Shown here one piece after another: positions 43,640 through 47,144 of a stretch of DNA of 47,144 bases. Both the position numbers and the translations under genes were made by a program. Position 1 is the stretch's first letter, and each line of letters opens with the position of its first letter. The stretch is from contig CBDETG010000037.1 in assembly GCA_965242745.1 (NCBI GenBank), positions 1 to 47,144 of the forward strand, written 5' to 3'. The notes beneath the pieces were generated by a model. The model worked only from the letters and a program-made list of their open reading frames with translations. It was not told the DNA's origin and did no database searches. The stretch comes from JABAAI01 sp965242745. Its GTDB lineage: Bacteria > Spirochaetota > Leptospiria > Leptospirales > Leptonemataceae.

Positions 43640-44599
43640 TTGAAGCAGGAATTACATTCTCGTTTGGGGCATTCTTGGGTCCTGTGGAAAGCTGAGCTGT
43701 TTTTACTCCTCTCAGCTTGTATTTTTGGAGGCACATTTATCGGTACCAAGATCGCATTAGAGTACTTCACTGCTTACTTTCTGCTTTTTCTTCGTTTTGC
43801 TTTGAGTTGTCTTTTGTTCTTTGTTCTTTTTTATCGAGAAATCAAAAAAAGCACGGGAAGAGAGGCAATGCAGGGCTTCTTTTTAGGCCTCTTGGCGCTT
43901 GCAGGCTTTCTTTTTCAGACTTGGGGGCTTGCAAGTACCAGCGCTGCTCGCTCTTCTTTTTTGACAGCAAGTCTGGTGATTTGGACTCCTCTTTTGCAGT
44001 GGCTTTGCTTAGGCCGCCCCCCTGCGCCAAGTACTTTGGGAGGCATTTTGCTTGCCTGTCTTGGAATCAGCTTCTTTGCCTGGGATAGCGGCGGAGGAAT
44101 ATCTTGGCGGCTCTATGAAGGGGATTTGTGGACTCTTTTGTGCGCCTTTGTGTTTAGTATATTCATCATCTTCCTTGATGTTTTTGACACTTCGCATAAT
44201 ACGGGATCATTGCTCTTTTACAAGGCCTTGACCGGCGCTTTGGGCGCCTTGTTTCTTGCGCTTTATCATCCTATGTCCCTGCCAGGGGAGGGCCTATGGG
44301 CGATAGAAAGGCTGTCGCTGCTTTTTTGGGTTTTGTATCTTGCTATTTTGGGCAATGGCTTGGCTCTTTTTTATCAAATGCGTTACCAGCCTTTTACTAG
44401 TCCAGCAAGGGCTGGCGTGATTAGCGTTATGGAGCCCATAAGCGCAAGCATCCTTGCCTTAGTTCTGATAGGGGAGGGCATGTCCCTTTATGAAATCATA
44501 GGCGCCGCATTTGTAATTTTGGCTATACTCTTTATGGAATTGTCTGCTCCCTTTGCTTTGCGCTTTTTTTTGCGAAGAAATAATAAAGCAAGCCGCTGA
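43640..44599 (+). CDS. EamA-type drug/metabolite transporter (DMT superfamily)
   Basis: About ten membrane helices with the two EamA repeats are visible. The first starts at FLLLSACIFGGTFIGTKIAL and continues GLLALAGFLFQTWGLASTSAARSSFL; the second ends in PISASILALVLIGEGMSLYEIIGAAFVILAIL. Members export amino acids or metabolites; the substrate here is unknown. The start is TTG 43640 since no ATG lies at the expected place. Its 3' end overlaps the convergent permease by 68 bp. Confidence 0.88.
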   Translation: MKQELHSRLGHSWVLWKAELFLLLSACIFGGTFIGTKIALEYFTAYFLLFLRFALSCLLFFVLFYREIKKSTGREAMQGFFLGLLALAGFLFQTWGLASTSAARSSFLTASLVIWTPLLQWLCLGRPPAPSTLGGILLACLGISFFAWDSGGGISWRLYEGDLWTLLCAFVFSIFIIFLDVFDTSHNTGSLLFYKALTGALGALFLALYHPMSLPGEGLWAIERLSLLFWVLYLAILGNGLALFYQMRYQPFTSPARAGVISVMEPISASILALVLIGEGMSLYEIIGAAFVILAILFMELSAPFALRFFLRRNNKASR

Positions 44600-45968
44600 G
44601 CGTAAGCAGCAAGCCTAGCAGGGATTCCAAAGGGCGGTCATACAAAGTAATAAGAAGAAAGCTGCCTTGGATGATCAGTACGGGCAGGAGGACGCAGGGC
44701 AGGCATGATATGCGGAAAAAAGATGCCTGCTTCTGTTCTTTGATTTTGCTGCGCAAAATCCATAATGCAAGAAAGGTAAGAAGATTAAAGAGCGTGGAAG
44801 TGAAGCTGAAAAAATCGATGATGCTTTCATAAGAGTTTGTAAAAAAAAGAGAGCATCCCACAAGCACGCTTGCCCACAAAGCCTGCGCCGTGATAGCGGC
44901 GTTTGGGCTTTTGCTTTGAGGATGGAGCTGCGCTAGGGGGCGAAAAAAAAGGCCGTCGCGTGCCATGGCGTGCCAGGTCCTTGCCTTAACTAAAACCTGC
45001 GTGCTCACATTTGCTCCTGTACTGAGCATAACAAAAAGAGCAAGCACTAAGAGGCCTTCAGAACCTAGAGCAATTTTCATCGCAGCAGCCGCAATTTGGC
45101 GTCCCTCTGCAATGATGCCCAGTGGGCCTAGTATGTATACATAAGAGGCGTTTACGAGAAGATAGAGCAGGCCCAGCAGGCCTATGCCCCAAAAGAGAGA
45201 GCGGGGAAGGGTGCGTCTGGGTTCCTTTACCTCCTCAGCCACATAACTTGCTCCTTCCCAGCCGCTGTATGCAAAAAAGCAATAGCGCATCGCTCCTCCT
45301 AAGGCTATAAGACTTTCCCATCCCCACTCTTCAGGCCAAAGATAATGCTGCAAGTGGCTTGCTTTACCCTCGCTGGAAGTAAAAAAGAGCAGACTCATAC
45401 TCAGCAAGGCGCTTAGCTTAAGAAAGCTTAGAATGTTTTGTAAAAGGCCTGAAAAAGCCATACCCTGCCATGCTGCGTAAGTGCAAAGCCAAATGAGCGC
45501 CAGAGCAAGCATAGCAAGAGTATGTTTCGATAATTGTATCCCCCATAATTCCTGCAGCAGAATGTTGCCGTATTCACTAAAGACCAGCGCCACAGCCACA
45601 ATGGAAGCGGTTTCGCTGACAAAAAACATCGCCCAGCCGCGCAAAAAGGTGATCCACTCAGGATAGGCGCAGCGAAGATAGGCATAGGGTCCGCCGGAGC
45701 GGGGTATCATGGAGATCAATTCCGCATAACACAAAGAGGAAAGGAAAGTCGCTACGGCTCCTATGATCCAGGCAAGAAAAAACAAGCCTAGGCTCAGCTG
45801 AGCAAGAGGGACATTGCTGCCATCAGGCGCATAAGATTGATTCGTATCCAGAGCGCAGACAGCTAAGAAAATAGGGCCGGGCGTGCGAAAAATGCCGGAT
45901 CCCAAAATCCTGCCTGTAACAATAGCCAGACTTTCTGGCAAAGCAAGTGATCTTTGGAAGGCAGACAT
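44532..45968 (-). CDS. APC-family amino acid permease
   Basis: Twelve predicted membrane helices with the APC start motif LAIVTGRILGSGIFRTPGPIF (GSGIF unwound helix 1) and PRSGGPYAYLRCAYPEW on helix 3. AYSGWEGASYVAEEVKEPRRTLPRSL is the conserved helix 6-7 loop. It imports or exchanges amino acids; specificity is unknown. 478 aa, ATG 45968, with GGAG 8 nt upstream. It overlaps the EamA gene tail-to-tail by 68 bp. Confidence 0.9.
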   Translation of the reverse strand: MSAFQRSLALPESLAIVTGRILGSGIFRTPGPIFLAVCALDTNQSYAPDGSNVPLAQLSLGLFFLAWIIGAVATFLSSLCYAELISMIPRSGGPYAYLRCAYPEWITFLRGWAMFFVSETASIVAVALVFSEYGNILLQELWGIQLSKHTLAMLALALIWLCTYAAWQGMAFSGLLQNILSFLKLSALLSMSLLFFTSSEGKASHLQHYLWPEEWGWESLIALGGAMRYCFFAYSGWEGASYVAEEVKEPRRTLPRSLFWGIGLLGLLYLLVNASYVYILGPLGIIAEGRQIAAAAMKIALGSEGLLVLALFVMLSTGANVSTQVLVKARTWHAMARDGLFFRPLAQLHPQSKSPNAAITAQALWASVLVGCSLFFTNSYESIIDFFSFTSTLFNLLTFLALWILRSKIKEQKQASFFRISCLPCVLLPVLIIQGSFLLITLYDRPLESLLGLLLTLSGLLYYFFAKKSAKQREQTIP

Positions 45969-46100
45969 GCGGGGAGCTCCGGGCCTTAGCTAAGAAAGTA
46001 AGATAAGAGCCTCGGAGCATGATATTCCCAGCTGGCAGGTCTATAAGGCAAGTACTTCTTGCGGCAGGGGAGGCTGCTCAGCTGCATAATAAAAACCATG

Positions 46101-46128
46101 CTTGACACTATAAAATTTATACTTGACT
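46101..46128 (+). promoter_or_regulatory. Candidate cas9 upstream element: CTTGAC repeated 21 bp apart
   Basis: CTTGACA at 46101-46107 includes a consensus -35 (TTGACA), and CTTGACT recurs at 46122-46128 after the AT-rich TATAAAATTTATA. I cannot pair either with a -10 at the proper spacing, so this is a candidate only. It lies about 45-70 bp before the cas9 start. Confidence 0.3.
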
Positions 46129-46173
46129 GGGCAGGAGCAATACTACTTCCTACTTCACTTGAGACAGTTTCAT

Positions 46174-47144
46174 ATGAATGTAAAAACCATCTTTGCTTTT
46201 GATATGGGTTTGGCTTCGCTGGGTGTGGCAGTACGAAAGGGCGATGAAATTGCCTATACTGCGTCATTGCTAATAGATGCAGCAGCAGCTCTAACAAAGC
46301 AGCAAGCAGAAAGACGACGTCAATATCGGACCCGGAGAGCGCACCAAGCACGCAAAACATGGCTTGCGCAAGTTTGGACTGAGCTCCAATTGCCAGGCAT
46401 CTTGCTGGGGCGAGGGCACAAAAAAACAGAGCATGGTTTTGAAATAGACAAACTGGGCGACCTGCGTCTGGAGAAGGAATTTCCTAAAGCAGGAGATGAA
46501 AGAGTCTATACATCATGTCTCTTGCGCATATCATTGCTGCAAGGCAAAAAATTAGAAGCTTGGCAAATATATAAAGCGCTGCGCTCTGCTTTCCAAAGAA
46601 GGGGTTATGATTTGCATATACCATGGCTCAATGAGCAAAACGAAGCGCACAAACAAGAGAAGAAAGAGGACAAATTTTATGAAGAGGAAGTCAGCAAATT
46701 TAGAAAGAAGCTGCAAGAAATGAGTCCCAATCCTAAGCGCCACTATCCCTGCTACTATGATGCCTACCAAATGGGCTTATGGGATCCCGAAAGTGATACA
46801 ATTACCAGCATAGGGCAAAACCATAAGGCAGAGCGAGCGCGCAGCTCATATGTGCCGGACCGAGCGCTGGTAGAGCGGGAAGTCTATGATCTGCTGCAAC
46901 AAGCAGCAAAACAGCTGCCAAAACTAAAAGATAAAATTGGCTACATATTATATGGCGTAGATGATGAGCGCTTTCAGGAAGTATATAATGCTCAGCAGGA
47001 TGATCTATCCAGGCCAAGCCAAGAATTAAGGGAATTACGCTATTCTTATGCAAGCAAACATGCCGGCGTTTTGGCTCAGAAGCGCCCCCGCTTTGATAAT
47101 CGAATTGTAGCACAATGTTGTTTAATCCCCCGCTTTCATGTCTG
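46174..47144 (+). CDS. cas9: CRISPR-associated endonuclease Cas9, N-terminal part (runs off the window)
   Basis: From ATG 46174 the frame stays open to the last base, giving 323 residues and no stop. It shows the RuvC-I segment FAFDMGLASLGVAV with Asp at position 10, an Arg-rich bridge helix near 43-65 (QQAERRRQYRTRRAHQARK), an ALRSAFQRRGYD motif like the RRGF block of Cas9, and RPRFDNRIVAQCCLIPR near 304-320, a block I associate with Cas9 REC-lobe regions of some type II-C proteins. The subtype cannot be fixed from this part. HNH, RuvC-II/III and PAM-interacting domains lie outside. No cas1, cas2 or array is in the window. The minus-strand frames over it are shadows. Confidence 0.9.
   Translation, partial: MNVKTIFAFDMGLASLGVAVRKGDEIAYTASLLIDAAAALTKQQAERRRQYRTRRAHQARKTWLAQVWTELQLPGILLGRGHKKTEHGFEIDKLGDLRLEKEFPKAGDERVYTSCLLRISLLQGKKLEAWQIYKALRSAFQRRGYDLHIPWLNEQNEAHKQEKKEDKFYEEEVSKFRKKLQEMSPNPKRHYPCYYDAYQMGLWDPESDTITSIGQNHKAERARSSYVPDRALVEREVYDLLQQAAKQLPKLKDKIGYILYGVDDERFQEVYNAQQDDLSRPSQELRELRYSYASKHAGVLAQKRPRFDNRIVAQCCLIPRFHV

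Noticed and set aside
45969..46173. tracrRNA between the permease and cas9
   Set aside because: Small stems exist (GCAAG-CTTGC near 46045), but without the array repeat no anti-repeat can be recognised, and I will not name one.
45986..47113. Minus-strand frames at 45986-46360, 46552-46770 and 46802-47113 as genes
   Set aside because: They are antisense to the open cas9 frame, have shadow-type composition and no ribosome sites.

Overview
The window is a gene-dense bacterial chromosome segment of mixed base composition (roughly mid-40s percent GC by eye). Several genes point to a diderm: a lipoprotein with a clear lipobox, a WaaE/KdtX-like glycosyltransferase, a small predicted outer-membrane beta-barrel, and PlsC and CdsA for phospholipid synthesis. 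A spirochaete of the Leptospira side is my best guess, but that is inference. No rRNA or other marker fixes the taxon. Non-ATG starts (TTG, GTG, possibly ATT) are frequent.

Layout. 1-6.9 kb: the end of an unknown gene, a small hypothetical, a B12-binding/radical SAM/DUF2344 fusion protein, release factor 3 (prfC), and two membrane proteins. 7.0-8.6 kb: a frameshifted adenine-N6 methyltransferase with a C-terminal T5orf172 (GIY-YIG-like) domain. 8.6-12.5 kb: a minus-strand run plsC / tRNA-Arg(CCU) / prfA, divergent from hflX. 12.5-13.8 kb: about 1.2 kb without a credible gene, packed with degenerate repeats. 13.8-16.6 kb: a large lipoprotein with an alpha/beta-hydrolase-like elbow and two tandemly duplicated small coiled-coil membrane proteins. 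17.0-17.1 kb: a 99-bp MITE-like element. 17.2-22.1 kb: ribosomal protein S1, nadA, a glycosyltransferase and a GAF/pseudo-phosphatase-like membrane protein, probably one operon. 22.1-25.4 kb: a SufT-like DUF59 protein, lipA, an outer-membrane protein and a lipoprotein.

25.4-36.1 kb is an accessory, defence-like island. On the minus strand it holds a PLD-SNF2 helicase, an Eco57I-type N6-adenine methyltransferase and, 7 nt behind it, an FRG-domain protein with ten TPRs. A ClpP-like serine protease gene lies on the plus strand inside it, and a 217-bp segment carrying the methyltransferase N-terminus is duplicated around a small unknown ORF. The parts suggest a modification-plus-restriction system with an added FRG effector, and I cannot match the whole set to a named system.

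36.4-46 kb returns to ordinary genes: lon, an NqrM-like small protein, rlmN, cdsA, folK, a secreted protein, a small membrane protein, an EamA-type exporter and an APC permease. At the right edge (46174 to the end) an open plus-strand frame runs off the window and encodes the N-terminal 323 residues of a Cas9. A type II CRISPR-Cas locus therefore begins here and continues outside.
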